Below are positions 10,521 through 20,441 of a stretch of DNA of 64,000 nt, in pieces; position 1 is the first letter of the stretch, and every line of letters starts with the position of its first letter. Below the pieces are notes generated by a model that saw nothing but the letters and a program-made list of their open reading frames with translations, was not told where the DNA came from and did no database searches. A program made the translations under genes and the position numbers. The DNA lies in contig NZ_VUOA01000028.1 in assembly GCF_008386575.1 (NCBI RefSeq), positions 85,588-149,587 of the forward strand, in the 5' to 3' direction. This stretch comes from Salinarimonas soli (lineage in GTDB: Bacteria; Pseudomonadota; Alphaproteobacteria; Rhizobiales; Beijerinckiaceae).

Positions 10521-11009
10521 ATGGATTCCACACCCCGAGAGGGTCCGCTCGCGCGGCTCTCAGGCGCCCTCGCCCTGGCGGGCGGCGGGCTGGTCGTCGC
10601 CCTCGCCATCGTCGTGACGGGCAGCGTCCTCAAGCGCTGGGCCACCAACGAGGGCCTCAACGGCGACTTCGAGCTCGTCCAAACGGGGCTGGCGCTCGCG
10701 GTCTTCGCCTTCCTGCCGTACTGCCAAGCCCGGCGCGGCAACATCATGGTCGACACCTTCACGGGGCGCCTGCCGCTGCCGGTGCAACGGGCGATCGACG
10801 GCGTGTGGGATGTCGTCTTCGCCGGGGTCGCCGGGCTCGTCGCTTGGCGGCTGGCGCTCGGAGCGATGGACGCGTTCTCGAGCAACACCACGTCCATGGT
10901 GCTGGCGCTTCCCATCGGCTATGCCATCGCGGCCTGCGCCGCGATGGCGGGCCTTCTCACCGTCATCTGCATCGCCACCGCATTCGACCGCTTCCGGAGC
11001 CCGCGATGA
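10521..11009 (+). CDS. TRAP transporter small permease, DctQ family
   Basis: A 162-aa integral membrane protein with four predicted transmembrane segments and the conserved RRGNIMVDTFTGRLP cytoplasmic loop of DctQ proteins. The ATG follows the binding-protein gene by 65 bp and its stop overlaps the DctM start by 4 bp (ATGA). It forms the small membrane subunit of the sodium-driven TRAP importer with the genes on either side. Confidence 0.9.
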   Translation: MDSTPREGPLARLSGALALAGGGLVVALAIVVTGSVLKRWATNEGLNGDFELVQTGLALAVFAFLPYCQARRGNIMVDTFTGRLPLPVQRAIDGVWDVVFAGVAGLVAWRLALGAMDAFSSNTTSMVLALPIGYAIAACAAMAGLLTVICIATAFDRFRSPR

Positions 11010-12325
11010 GCGGAATGACCATCGCGCTCATCGGCTTTGCCGGCATGCTGGGGCTGATCGCGCTTCGCATGCCCGTGGGCCTCGCTCTCTTCGTCACGGG
11101 GAGCCTCGGCTACATCCACTACACGGGCCTATCCGTCTTCATGAGCTACCTGAAGACGACGCCCTACTTCCTGTTCTCGAACTACACCCTTTCGGTCATC
11201 CCGCTCTTCATCCTCATGGGAGCCTTCGCCGAGCGCTCGGGCCTGTCGCAGGACCTGTTCCGCGCGGCCAACGCCCTCGTCGGCCACCGGCGCGGGGGCA
11301 TGGCCATGGGGGTGATCGGCGCGTCGAGCGCCTTCGGGGCGATCTGCGGATCGTCGGTCGCCACCACCGCCACCTTCGGGCGCGCGGCCCTGCCCGAGCT
11401 GCTGCGCTACCGCTACGCCCCGAGCCTCGCCACCGGCACCATCGCGGTGGGCGGCACGCTGGGCATCCTGATCCCGCCCTCCGTGATCCTCGTGGTCTAC
11501 GCGATCTCGACCGAGCAGAACATCGTCAAGCTGTTCCAGGCGGCGCTGCTCCCGGGGCTTCTCGCGACCCTGTTCTACATCCTCACCATCGCCATCGTGG
11601 TGCGCCGCAATCCCGACCTCGCCCCGCCCCACGAGCGCGTCACCTCCGCCGAGCGGCGGCGGGCGCTGATCGCGGTGTGGCCCGTGATGGTGGTGGCCGT
11701 GCTCGTGGTGGGCGGCATCTATGGCGGCGTGTTCACGCCGACAGAGGGCGCGGCCGTGGGCTCGGCGGCGATGCTCGCGATCAGCCTCCTGCGCCGCTCG
11801 CTCTCCTTCGCGGACTTCAAGACGAGCCTGCTCCAGACCGCCGAGACCACGGCGCTCATCTTCCTCATCCTGCTCGGGGCCGAGGTGTTCAACGCCTTCC
11901 TGGCCTTCACCCAGCTCCCCACCGACGCCGCGACCGCCATCGCGGGCCTCGGCTATCCGCCCTACGCGGTGCTCGCCATCCTGCTTGCCGCTTACATCGT
12001 GCTCGGCGCGGTGATGGACGAGCTCGCGATGATCCTGCTCACCCTGCCGGTGTTCTTCCCCATCGTCTCAGCGCTTGATTTCGGGCTCCTGCCCGACGAG
12101 ACAGCGATCTGGTTCGGGATCCTGGTGCTCATCGTGGTGGGGATCGGCCTCACGGCGCCGCCCATCGGCCTCAACGTGTTCGTGATCAGCGCCATCGCCC
12201 GCACGGTGCCGATCACGCAAACCTACCGGGGCGTCCTGCCCTTCCTCGCGGCCGACATCGTCCGTCTCCTGCTGTGCGTCGCCTTCCCGGGCCTGTCGCT
12301 CCTCTTGGTGCGGCTGTTGAGCTGA
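11006..12325 (+). CDS. TRAP transporter large permease, DctM family
   Basis: A 439-aa polytopic protein with about twelve transmembrane segments. Family landmarks include SVIPLFILMGAFAERSG, the GGMAMGVIGASSAFGAICGS segment, GGTLGILIPPSVILVVYA and VFTPTEGAAVG. It is the ion-coupled channel subunit of the TRAP importer, coupled to DctQ by a 4-bp overlap. It ends the catabolic operon; the next gene is of unrelated function. Confidence 0.93.
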   Translation: MSGMTIALIGFAGMLGLIALRMPVGLALFVTGSLGYIHYTGLSVFMSYLKTTPYFLFSNYTLSVIPLFILMGAFAERSGLSQDLFRAANALVGHRRGGMAMGVIGASSAFGAICGSSVATTATFGRAALPELLRYRYAPSLATGTIAVGGTLGILIPPSVILVVYAISTEQNIVKLFQAALLPGLLATLFYILTIAIVVRRNPDLAPPHERVTSAERRRALIAVWPVMVVAVLVVGGIYGGVFTPTEGAAVGSAAMLAISLLRRSLSFADFKTSLLQTAETTALIFLILLGAEVFNAFLAFTQLPTDAATAIAGLGYPPYAVLAILLAAYIVLGAVMDELAMILLTLPVFFPIVSALDFGLLPDETAIWFGILVLIVVGIGLTAPPIGLNVFVISAIARTVPITQTYRGVLPFLAADIVRLLLCVAFPGLSLLLVRLLS

Positions 12326-12408
12326 AGCCCCTACGGCAGAAGCACCGCCCCTTCCCAACCGCCCCGCTCGCCCCCATCTCCCTGAGCCGCCTCCAAGCGA
12401 CGAGCGTG

Positions 12409-13140
12409 ATGACTGCCCCTGCCCTGCCCCCGCCTCACGTCTCCGCCCCGAATGCCCGCGGCTTCGATCATGTGGACACCTGGGTCTTCGATCTCGACAA
12501 CACGCTCTACCCGCACGACGCGCGGGTCTGGCCGCAGGTGGACGAGCGCATCACCCTCTACATCGCCAACCTCTTCGGGCTCGACGGGCTCTCGGCCCGA
12601 GCGCTGCAGAAGTTCTTCTACCACAAGCACGGCACGACGCTTCGCGCCCTGATGGAGGACTACGAGGTCGATCCCTACGACTTCCTCGACTTCGCCCACG
12701 ACATCGACCACTCGGCGATCGAGCTCAACGAGGCCCTGGGGGCGGCGATCGGGCGCCTGCCCGGCCGCAAGCTCATCCTCACCAACGGCTCGCGCCGGCA
12801 CGCCGAGAACGTGGCCCGCAAGCTCGGCGTGCTCGAGCACTTCGAGGACGTGTTCGACATCGCGGCGTCCGATTTCGTGCCCAAGCCCGAACGGCGCGCC
12901 TACGAGATCTTCCTCGACCGCCACCACGTCGATCCGGCGCGCTCCGCCATGTTCGAGGACATCGCCAAGAACCTCGTCGTGCCCCACGATCTCGGCATGA
13001 CCACCGTTCTCGTGGTGCCCAAGACGCTCGATCCGTTCCGCGAGAGCTTCGAGCAGGAGGCGGTGCACGCGCCGCACATTGATCACATCACGAACGATCT
13101 GGCGGATTTCCTGGTCTCGCGCCGTGACGTTCCAGCGTAA
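12409..13140 (+). CDS. HAD-family pyrimidine 5'-nucleotidase-like hydrolase
   Basis: A 243-aa HAD phosphatase. Motif I is FDLDNTLYP (D28 nucleophile, D30), motif II is LILTNGS, and motifs III and IV correspond to the lysine in FVPKPERRAY and the acidic MFEDIAKN segment. This matches the alphaproteobacterial group annotated as pyrimidine 5'-nucleotidases, related to yeast Ssm1/Sdt1. The start is set at the ATG just before the proline-rich lead because upstream codons look non-coding. Substrate unproven; likely dephosphorylation of nucleotides or modified nucleotides. Confidence 0.85.
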   Translation: MTAPALPPPHVSAPNARGFDHVDTWVFDLDNTLYPHDARVWPQVDERITLYIANLFGLDGLSARALQKFFYHKHGTTLRALMEDYEVDPYDFLDFAHDIDHSAIELNEALGAAIGRLPGRKLILTNGSRRHAENVARKLGVLEHFEDVFDIAASDFVPKPERRAYEIFLDRHHVDPARSAMFEDIAKNLVVPHDLGMTTVLVVPKTLDPFRESFEQEAVHAPHIDHITNDLADFLVSRRDVPA

Positions 13141-13176
13141 CGGACAAGCCTCCTCAGGCTTGAGCGTGCGAACACC

Positions 13177-13192
13177 CTGAACATTCGTTCAG
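13177..13192. promoter_or_regulatory. inverted repeat CTGAAC-N4-GTTCAG
   Basis: Perfect 6-bp arms separated by ATTC, about 50 bp upstream of the EcfG-type -35 box of the small exported protein gene. A second TGAAC-N4-GTTCA site lies at 27892-27907, upstream of another EcfG-promoted gene. Possible binding site of an unknown regulator. Confidence 0.35.
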
Positions 13193-13241
13193 TATTTCAT
13201 CCCTGTCATCATTCGTGATTGCCTTCGCGCCCGGCAGCTCA

Positions 13242-13266
13242 GGAACCCCATCCGGGCCGCGACGTT
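13242..13266 (+). promoter_or_regulatory. EcfG-type general stress promoter (GGAAC-N16-CGTT)
   Basis: GGAAC at 13242-13246 and CGTT at 13263-13266 are spaced by exactly 16 bases, the alphaproteobacterial EcfG consensus. The start codon of the downstream gene is 37 bp after the -10 box, a normal leader length. Confidence 0.7.
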
Positions 13267-13303
13267 GCCTCTCCAAACGACGACACGTTTGAGAGGTGTT
13301 ATC

Positions 13304-13585
13304 ATGTCGAAGTTCATTCTCGTCTCGACGGCCGCGGCCATGACGCTCGGTGGCGCCCTTCTGGGCTCGGCCGCTCCCGCGCAGGCCCAGGTCGGCGTCG
13401 AGTTCGGCCCGGGCGGCGTCCGCCTCGGCATCCAGGACGACCGTCCCTATCGCCCCGTCATCGAGCGCCGCGAGCGCCGCGTGATCGTGGACGAGAACGA
13501 CGAGGAGGAGTGCCGGATCGTGGTGCGTCGCCGCACCAACCAGTTCGGCGAGGTGGTCACCCGCCGCACCCGCGTCTGCGATTAA
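13304..13585 (+). CDS. small exported protein, unknown function
   Basis: A 93-aa protein with a clear signal peptide (hydrophobic core to about residue 28, cleavage near AQAQ). The mature part is short and charged, with an RRERRVIVDENDEEE stretch and two cysteines (EECRIVV and the C-terminal RVCD) that could pair. The ATG has GAGAGG eight bases upstream. It is preceded by a perfect EcfG promoter and followed by a terminator, so it is a stand-alone unit probably induced by general stress. No family function is recognised. Confidence 0.82.
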   Translation: MSKFILVSTAAAMTLGGALLGSAAPAQAQVGVEFGPGGVRLGIQDDRPYRPVIERRERRVIVDENDEEECRIVVRRRTNQFGEVVTRRTRVCD

Positions 13586-13612
13586 GCCGCACCCTTCAGA
13601 AGCGCCTGCGAG

Positions 13613-13640
13613 AGCCCCGCCCCCCGGCGGGGCTTTTCGT
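13613..13640 (+). terminator. rho-independent terminator
   Basis: Stem AGCCCCGCC (13613-13621) pairs with GGCGGGGCT (13626-13634) around a CCCC loop, followed by TTTCGTTT. It ends the small exported protein gene. Confidence 0.85.
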
Positions 13641-13669
13641 TTGACAGGCCGCCGGCCCGGGCCCAAGGT
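13641..13669 (+). promoter_or_regulatory. candidate sigma-70-type promoter of thiC
   Basis: A perfect TTGACA lies at 13641-13646, and CAAGGT follows after 17 bases. The -10 is weak, but the position just before the riboswitch aptamer fits. Low confidence in the exact -10. Confidence 0.35.
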
Positions 13670-13675
13670 CGACCC

Positions 13676-13768
13676 GTTCCGAGGGGGGTCCCAAGAGGGG
13701 CTGAGATTCGGCTGATCCGCCGTGACCCTTGAACCTGATCCGGGTCACGCCGGCGGAGGGACTGGAAC
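13676..13768 (+). ncRNA. TPP riboswitch (THI element)
   Basis: The aptamer core is unmistakable: GGGGTCCC, then GGGGCTGAGA, the ACCCTTGAACCTGATC block, and the closing CGGCGGAGGGA. The outer helix forms from GTTCC (13676-13680) with GGAAC (13764-13768). It lies in the leader of thiC. Binding of thiamine pyrophosphate should reduce thiC expression. The thiC start is 59 bp downstream, consistent with control of translation initiation or early termination. Confidence 0.96.
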
Positions 13769-13794
13769 CGCGCATCGCGCCCCCGCATGTCTGA

Positions 13795-15657
<1,863 letters not shown>

Positions 15658-15667
15658 GGGATAACGA

Positions 15668-15711
15668 TTGCTACTACTCGCCCAATGATACATTAATGCG
15701 AGTAGTAGCAA
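15668..15711. terminator. long perfect hairpin at the thiC / AT-rich island junction
   Basis: TTGCTACTACTCGC (15668-15681) and GCGAGTAGTAGCAA (15698-15711) are perfect 14-bp inverted arms around a 16-nt AT-rich loop, followed by TTTGATAAT. It begins 11 bp after the thiC stop, exactly where base composition changes. It may be the thiC terminator (no proper T-run, long loop), an operator, or a remnant of the insertion boundary. Confidence 0.6.
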
Positions 15712-15770
15712 TTTGATAATCACGAAGAGGCAACCGTTTTCAGAAACGCAAGAAAATTCCCTCGACAAAC

Positions 15771-18230
15771 TCATATACGTTGAGTCAGATCTTTCGCGAG
15801 TATTAGGATTGTGCTGTCATAGCCGAATAGTGACTGCGCATTGTCTAGATGCTTGCGCATCTTCTCTGTTATGGCGCGCGGCAACTTGCCCCCGCCCTTA
15901 AGATATGAGCTAGTTCCAGAGAAGATCGCCATGTACGGGTGTATGGCGATCCTACTCATTTTGCCCTCGCGAGTTATGGCCTCATCAAGTGCCTCGAAGG
16001 CCTCCTTGTATGCGCTGCTCGCCCGCCCCGGATTCTGAGACATATCCTCAAGCAAAATCTTACCTAAAGTGGTAAGTGGATGAGGATGTCTTTCTATTCT
16101 AACAGCGTGCTTTGCATGGGAGAGGGCCTGACTCAGGGCATTACTCGCGTTCTTCGGATCAGCCTTTTTGGATTGATCTAGTTTCATCAAAGCGAACTGC
16201 TCCCAGTATCGAGAGTTCCACTCCCAGTGCCGTTTCATTCTGAGATAGAAGGTTTCCGCCTGCTCCGGAATCATCTCTGTAACAACGTCGTCGAAATCAA
16301 ATAGGCGACCGGCTACGCGAGCTTCTGGCGTTTGCTTCACTACAGCGCTTCGGTTGACATACGGTGCGATGTGAGCTCCTACTGCGCAATATATTTCCAA
16401 TACAAGTCCCTGATCGGAGATCACTGCCTCGCGCAGAACGCGCTGCCCGAGAAGCGGGTTCATTGGCACGACATACTTACGCTCCACAGAGTCAGAGTAG
16501 GTAAGCGGCAGCACGTCCCGGGCTACGAACTGGCGCGACATCTCATCGCCACCGAACGCCGCAGCAAGTATATTATAAGAAATACCAGAACGATAACAAT
16601 ATGCTGCTAGCGATGCAGCAAGATATCTTTCCTTTCTTTTGATATCAGCATCGCGGAACACTGATCTAACGATCTCTTCAGCCGGTCTGAAATCATTCAT
16701 GATACGACAAACCGCAAGCGCAATCGGATCACTAGCTATGTCGTGTGCTAAGTTTGGCAGCTTGGAGGGAGCAAAGCTTGTTAGCCCGTAACGGTCCATC
16801 TTTATGATAAGATCTGCTGCTTCAGCGGCGTTGAAGGCAGCTGGCGAGAATCGTCGAAACCCCGTACCCGCCATAATCTGAGCAACGTGGTTCATTCTGT
16901 ACGAGCGTTCACATCCGATGATCATGAAGTCTGGCCGGTGGATCGCACGGTACAGTGTCATGATCGAGCTTAGGTGGTCAGCAAAATTATCCACAAATAT
17001 CACGAATGGGCTCTTGAATCGATTAAACAGAGATGACGCGAGACTGATGTCTAGCATTGCCGTAGCTGTATAGCTGAATACAGCAATCCCCTCAGCAGCA
17101 AGATCATAGAGAGTACGCTCAGCCTGTGTGGTTTTACCAGCACCAGCGGAGTCTTCAAGCACTACTATATTATCTGTCCACTGTTCGTTCTTGAATTTGC
17201 CTCTTACAAACCCTTTCAGTTTAGACGTTGCTTCGCGTGAGATGTCACGGTTGAGAGATATATCCGTCCAGGAGGGCGGACGACCGACGTAGAAACCGAG
17301 ATCGGCATTCTCAGGTACCTGCACTGGGACGACGAACGCAAAATCCCGTGAGAAGAGAGCTAACTCGCGCCGCTTTGGCATCGGCGAGAACATCTCTTCC
17401 TTCAGATGTGTAACTGCGCCGACAGGAAGAGGCCGAACAGGCACAAGGGCGGCAGCCTCATTTAAAAATTCCTCGAATGTACCATGGTAAAGTGTGAGCC
17501 CATGCCGTTCGCAATCGCGAAGCGTCCCAGCATCTGGGAACGGCTCTACAAGAAACGACGGACCTCGATCGCGCCGGACAGTACCGGACTGACGGCCAGC
17601 CAGAAAGTATTCAAGATCGGGCTCCTCCAAAGTTGTACCAGCAATAATGAAAGGCTCGGTTGCAAGCGTGTGCGCCAGTACAGTGATCCAAGGGCTACTC
17701 GGACCCATTGTAGAAGCGTACTCTGGCAAGGAAAATACGTACCCATCTTCGGGCTTCCGAGACCAACCATGCACGTGGATGAGATGAACTCTCGCCGGAT
17801 CGGACGGCTCAATGTACTCGGAAAGGTGGGTGAGCGGGTCATGTAATTGGTGAACCTTGAACGCCTTGTACGCATTTTCGAGACAATCGTCGATGTTCAA
17901 CGTATAGATACGACGCCAAACAAAGCCGGGAATTAATTTGGAGGCGGACCCTGGGATACAATTAGAAAATCTTTCCGTGATATAAGTGTCTTTCTCAGCT
18001 TGGGTTAGTTGATTGTAAGCTCGCGCTAATGAGGAGTTGATGCCAAGATTTTTTATTCGGACTAACTCTCGACGCAATGTGTCCCCGAGTGGAAGGTCCT
18101 CGTCATTGCGATCCTTACCACCATAACTGGCCCCAGCTCCCAGTAGGAGGGAGTACCTTCCCGCCAAAAGTGTATCCCTGAACGCCGTGATCGTCGCTTC
18201 GTCAGTCAATTTCGGCATAGTGAATCCCAT
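15771..18230 (-). CDS. SIR2-STAND protein, candidate single-gene anti-phage defence factor
   Basis: About 819 aa from the first ATG; a TTG 33 bp upstream is an alternative start, and neither has a clear Shine-Dalgarno site. Residues 1-260 form a SIR2-like NAD-binding domain: LLLGAGASYG (28-37), TLNIDDCLE (110-118), a candidate catalytic His in HVHG (152-155) and AGTTLEEPDLEYFL. Residues 320-480 form a P-loop STAND-type NTPase: Walker A SAGAGKTT (361-368), Walker B FVIFVDN (409-415) and an IIGCERSYR sensor. The rest is helical and repeat-like, without a recognised domain. SIR2-STAND proteins of this layout (Avs5-like) sense phage proteins and deplete NAD. The gene is much more AT-rich than its neighbours, stands alone, and is probably horizontally acquired. 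Domain calls are firm; the defence role is inference. Confidence 0.85.
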   Translation of the reverse strand: MGFTMPKLTDEATITAFRDTLLAGRYSLLLGAGASYGGKDRNDEDLPLGDTLRRELVRIKNLGINSSLARAYNQLTQAEKDTYITERFSNCIPGSASKLIPGFVWRRIYTLNIDDCLENAYKAFKVHQLHDPLTHLSEYIEPSDPARVHLIHVHGWSRKPEDGYVFSLPEYASTMGPSSPWITVLAHTLATEPFIIAGTTLEEPDLEYFLAGRQSGTVRRDRGPSFLVEPFPDAGTLRDCERHGLTLYHGTFEEFLNEAAALVPVRPLPVGAVTHLKEEMFSPMPKRRELALFSRDFAFVVPVQVPENADLGFYVGRPPSWTDISLNRDISREATSKLKGFVRGKFKNEQWTDNIVVLEDSAGAGKTTQAERTLYDLAAEGIAVFSYTATAMLDISLASSLFNRFKSPFVIFVDNFADHLSSIMTLYRAIHRPDFMIIGCERSYRMNHVAQIMAGTGFRRFSPAAFNAAEAADLIIKMDRYGLTSFAPSKLPNLAHDIASDPIALAVCRIMNDFRPAEEIVRSVFRDADIKRKERYLAASLAAYCYRSGISYNILAAAFGGDEMSRQFVARDVLPLTYSDSVERKYVVPMNPLLGQRVLREAVISDQGLVLEIYCAVGAHIAPYVNRSAVVKQTPEARVAGRLFDFDDVVTEMIPEQAETFYLRMKRHWEWNSRYWEQFALMKLDQSKKADPKNASNALSQALSHAKHAVRIERHPHPLTTLGKILLEDMSQNPGRASSAYKEAFEALDEAITREGKMSRIAIHPYMAIFSGTSSYLKGGGKLPRAITEKMRKHLDNAQSLFGYDSTILILAKDLTQRI

Positions 18231-18301
18231 TGTCGAGGCGACACGCGCGAGTTGAGTTTCCAATCACACCGGGTTTGGGTCAAGAGCACCCTTTGGGGTT
18301 G

Positions 18302-18760
18302 TTATTCTCGGTGTTGGAAGTGCCCCACCACCTCCCCCCGCACCCCATTTAAAATGAAATGCTCATGCTCCGGCCCCACGAACACGTCGGGCATGACATG
18401 ATACGGCGTCACGCCCGTCCGCAGCGCCACGTCGTACTTGCCATGCAGCAGGGGCGGGTCGGGGCCCGTGTGACCCATGAGTTCGGTATAGCCGCTGGCC
18501 GCGTCGTCATGGTGGAGTCGGGGGTGGGTTCGTAGCCGAGGTGCCGGAAGGCGGCGAGGCCGTCGACGGCGTGGTCGGGGAGCCAGGCCAGCGCCGCGAT
18601 CACGGCGTTCTCGCCGATGCTCAGTTCGGGGAAGCGGGGGAGCGCCAGCACCGCGTTGAGGACCGGACGGCTCACCCAAGACATCCTCTCTTAAAGGGCA
18701 TCGTAGGGCCCTCGGGCTCGATGAGGCGCCGGAAGGCGAAGGTCTTGCCGTCGCCGAGCT
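18302..18760 (-). pseudogene. decayed gene fragments beside the AT-rich island
   Basis: Protein-like sequence on the minus strand is split over three frames. One piece reads LGDGKTFAFRRLIEPEGP (near 18700-18760), a second reads RPVLNAVLALPRFPELSIGE and onward to GYEP (near 18530-18680), and a third begins SGYTELMGHTGPDPP and runs to a stop at 18302. The breaks lie near 18680 and 18500. Codon bias in each piece looks like real GC-rich coding DNA, so this appears to be one or two frameshifted genes. I do not recognise the family. Proximity to the SIR2 island suggests damage during insertion. A sequencing error is an alternative. Confidence 0.45.
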
Positions 18761-18817
18761 ACACAGAATGGGGGCAGCGGCATCCGCTGTGTGAACGCTG
18801 TCGCCGTCCAGCCGTCA

Positions 18818-18853
18818 CCCCTCACCCCAACCCTCCCCCGCAAGGGGGAAGGG
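18818..18853. repeat. short GC-rich intergenic repeat arm
   Basis: A CCCCTCACCCC...CCCCCGCAAGGGGG hairpin of the same dispersed family as the other GC-rich arms in this window, just downstream of ilvE. With the decayed gene, it accounts for the 569-bp gap 18301-18869. Confidence 0.5.
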
Positions 18854-18869
18854 AGCGCGTCGAGGTTCG

Positions 18870-19748
18870 TCACGCATGCGGCGTGACCTCCCCCGCATAA
18901 TCCTCCATCAACACCTTCGTCATGTTCCCCGGCTGGAACCGCCACGGCCCGATCTCGCTCACCGGGGTCACCTCCGCCGCCGTGCCCGTGATGAAGCACT
19001 CGTTGAAGCTCTCCAGCTCGTCCGGCATGATCCGGCGCTCCTGGATATCGAAGCCGCGGCGCTTGGCGAGGTCTATGACGGTGCGGCGGGTGAGGCCGTC
19101 GAGGAAGCAGTCGGCCAGCGGCGTGTGGATGGCGCCGTCCTTGATGAAGAACACGTTGGCGCCGGTGCACTCGGCGACGCGGCCCTGCCAGTCGAGCATC
19201 AGGGCGTCGGCATAACCTTTACGCTCCGCCTTGTGCTTGGAGATCGTGCAGATCATGTAGAGGCCCGCCGCCTTGGAGTGGCAGGGCGCCGTCTGCGGGT
19301 CGGGGCGGCGGTACTCGGCCATGTCGAGGCGGATGCCCTTCATCTTGGTGGCCGGGTCGAAATAGCTCGGCCATTCCCAGACCGCGACCGCCACGTGGAT
19401 CGTGTTGTGCTGCGCCGCGACCCCCATCATCTCCGAGCCGCGCCAGGCCACGGGGCGGACATAGGCGTCGGTGAGCCCGCTCTTCTCCAGCGTCAGGCGC
19501 TTGGCGGCGTCGATCTCGGCCACCGAATAGGGGATCTCGAAGTCGAGGAGCTCGGCGCTCTTGCGGAAGCGCTCGGAGTGCTCCGTGCACTTGAAGATCT
19601 GGCCGCCATAGGCGCGCTCGCCCTCGAACACGCAGGAGCCGTAATGGAGCCCGTGCGAGAGCACGTGGAGCTTGGCATCCTTCCACGGCACGAGTTGACC
19701 GTCGTACCAGATCCAGCCGTCGCGCTGATCGAAGGGGATGACCGACAT
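18870..19748 (-). CDS. ilvE: branched-chain amino acid aminotransferase
   Basis: PLP enzyme of fold type IV interconverting Leu, Ile and Val with their 2-oxo acids. The 292-aa protein shows the N-terminal HVLSHGLHYGSCVFEGERAY segment, the catalytic lysine K159 in CHSKAAGLYM, and the phosphate-binding ECTGANVFF and ITGTAAEVTPV motifs. The start MSVIPFDQRDG is chosen because AGGAG lies just upstream; the longer reading frame lacks conservation. It is divergent from petP. Confidence 0.95.
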   Translation of the reverse strand: MSVIPFDQRDGWIWYDGQLVPWKDAKLHVLSHGLHYGSCVFEGERAYGGQIFKCTEHSERFRKSAELLDFEIPYSVAEIDAAKRLTLEKSGLTDAYVRPVAWRGSEMMGVAAQHNTIHVAVAVWEWPSYFDPATKMKGIRLDMAEYRRPDPQTAPCHSKAAGLYMICTISKHKAERKGYADALMLDWQGRVAECTGANVFFIKDGAIHTPLADCFLDGLTRRTVIDLAKRRGFDIQERRIMPDELESFNECFITGTAAEVTPVSEIGPWRFQPGNMTKVLMEDYAGEVTPHA

Positions 19749-19919
19749 GGGGGAGCTCCTCGCGTTGTTCGTTATGGTCGGCAAGCCCGTCCGGCCCGAC
19801 AGGGCATTGCCGTTCGCAGGCGAGATACGTTCTAATCTGTCGCGCCGCGGGGTTGACGAGTAACGATCGGACTGAGATATGTCAACAAGGCTGACTTAAA
19901 ACACGAGGGAGTTGCCCCG

Positions 19920-20441
19920 TTGAGCGAACCGGCGCGGCTGCAGCGCGTCCCCGGCGATCCCACGCCCGGAGACCCGCCGGCCTACGACCTCATCGAGCTG
20001 TTCTTCTTCGCCTATCGCGACTTCGTGGGCGACCCCGACCGCATCCTCGCCGATTACGGCTTCGGGCGCGCGCATCACCGCGTGCTCCACTTCGTCGACC
20101 GGCAATCGGGGCTCACCATCGCGGAGCTCCTCGACATCCTCAAGATCACGAAGCAGAGCCTCAACCGGGTGCTGAAGGAGCTGATCGAGAAGGGCTTCGT
20201 CGAGGTGCGCACGGGCACGCAGGACCGGCGCCAGCGCCTCCTCTTCACCACGGCCCAGGGGCACGAGCTGGCGCTGCGGCTCGCCCGCCTCCAGACCCGG
20301 CGCATCGAGCGGGCGCTGGAGAACGGCGCGCCGGAGCTGCGCGAGGCCGCGGGCCGCTTCCTCCTCGCCATGATCGATCCGGCCGAGCGCGGCGAGGTCA
20401 TGGAGATCCTGTCCGGGCGCACCAAGGAGGCCGCCCAATGA
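19920..20441 (+). CDS. petP: MarR-family regulator, PetP-like
   Basis: A 173-aa winged-helix protein. The HTH region LLDILKITKQSLNRVLKELI is followed by a wing with TGTQDRRQRLLF. The best start is a TTG. It is coupled by a 4-bp overlap (ATGA) to an OmpR-type regulator, the arrangement of petP-petR in Rhodobacter capsulatus, where the pair is needed for cytochrome bc1 and growth. Here a histidine kinase follows and no petABC genes are present. The symbol rests on order and family resemblance. Confidence 0.75.
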   Translation: MSEPARLQRVPGDPTPGDPPAYDLIELFFFAYRDFVGDPDRILADYGFGRAHHRVLHFVDRQSGLTIAELLDILKITKQSLNRVLKELIEKGFVEVRTGTQDRRQRLLFTTAQGHELALRLARLQTRRIERALENGAPELREAAGRFLLAMIDPAERGEVMEILSGRTKEAAQ

